The notes beneath the pieces were generated by a model that had not been told where the DNA came from, did not search any database, and saw only the letters and a list, made by a program, of their open reading frames with translations. Shown in pieces: positions 63,839-64,000 of a stretch of DNA of 64,000 nucleotides; the stretch's first letter is position 1; each line of letters begins with the position of its first letter. Source of the DNA: a virus. The DNA is taken from positions 1 through 64,000 of IMG/VR virus record IMGVR_UViG_3300042507_006854. One strand, given 5' to 3'. The translations under genes were made by a program, and so were the position numbers.

Positions 63839-64000
63839 TTATTCTAATTTTAAATCAATTTTGTCTTCACCATTATGCATATAGCTTAATAGCCTTTGTG
63901 TTGAAAAATAAGGATGGTAAACTATATCACAAACCCCCTCTTGACCCATTCCACCCTCCATCACAATAGCTGAGTCCATTATTTGATGATACGGTATCCA
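63839..64000 (-). CDS. 3' end of a gene upstream of the GT9-like gene
   Basis: 53 C-terminal residues enter from the right edge (WIPYHQIMDSAIVMEGGMGQ... ending DKIDLKLE) and stop at 63839-63841, one base before the ATG of the GT9-like gene. Too short to identify. It may encode the missing N-terminal half of that glycosyltransferase. Confidence 0.55.
   Translation of the reverse strand, partial: WIPYHQIMDSAIVMEGGMGQEGVCDIVYHPYFSTQRLLSYMHNGEDKIDLKLE

Noticed and set aside
1-64000. tRNA genes, integrase, attachment sites or insertion sequences
   Set aside because: I saw no cloverleaf-like sequence, recombinase motif or transposase; absence by eye is not proof for tRNAs.

Overview
The window is a 64 kb segment of an AT-rich (by eye about two-thirds A+T), very gene-dense tailed-phage genome. 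Evidence for a phage is direct: a terminase large subunit with Walker and nuclease motifs, a portal, a prohead protease fused to a scaffold-like coiled coil, a major capsid protein, a tail tube, a 3367-residue tape measure protein and a lysis cassette with an M15 endolysin. I see no sheath, so a siphovirus (long non-contractile tail) is the best reading. The lipoprotein in the lysis cassette suggests a diderm host. Many starts have only A/T-rich leaders rather than a clear Shine-Dalgarno, but the host cannot be named from sequence alone. The standard code is used (TAA, TAG and TGA all end genes). No stretch over 300 bases lacks a gene.

Layout, + strand unless noted. 1-4 kb: packaging (partial gene, TerL, portal). 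4-8.8 kb: five adhesin/fibre-like genes placed unusually inside the head module, one a Cys/Asn-ladder beta-helix. 8.9-11 kb: lysis cassette (lipoprotein, coiled-coil membrane protein, a 39-residue membrane peptide, holin candidate, endolysin). 11-14.5 kb: protease-scaffold, decoration protein, capsid, terminator. 14.5-19 kb: AT-hook/SAP-like protein, three connector genes, a poly-serine-linked display protein, tail tube, terminator. 19-31 kb: tail chaperone candidates and the giant tape measure. 31-39 kb: two paralogous distal-tail proteins, a LamG-like protein and a hub. 39-61.7 kb: large Cys-rich adhesins including a seven-bladed RCC1-like propeller and a virion protein with an intact trypsin-like triad. 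This part is interrupted by minus-strand glycosyltransferase islands (44.4-46.2 and 51.0-51.7 kb). 61.7-64 kb: minus-strand genes (Cys-rich small protein, possible annealing protein, GT9-like glycosyltransferase, partial gene).

The most unusual features are: (1) a tape measure protein carrying GFIPNFA-type repeats that bracket two PD-(D/E)XK-like segments, plus a distant HExxH metallopeptidase-like segment, so it looks like both a ruler and a carrier of enzymatic payload; (2) a recurring AGTGTAA element just upstream of about thirteen transcription-unit heads, a candidate phage-specific late promoter; (3) an exposed virion surface assembled from protease, propeller, beta-helix, poly-Ser-linked and Cys-rich modules, with glycosyltransferases encoded among them.
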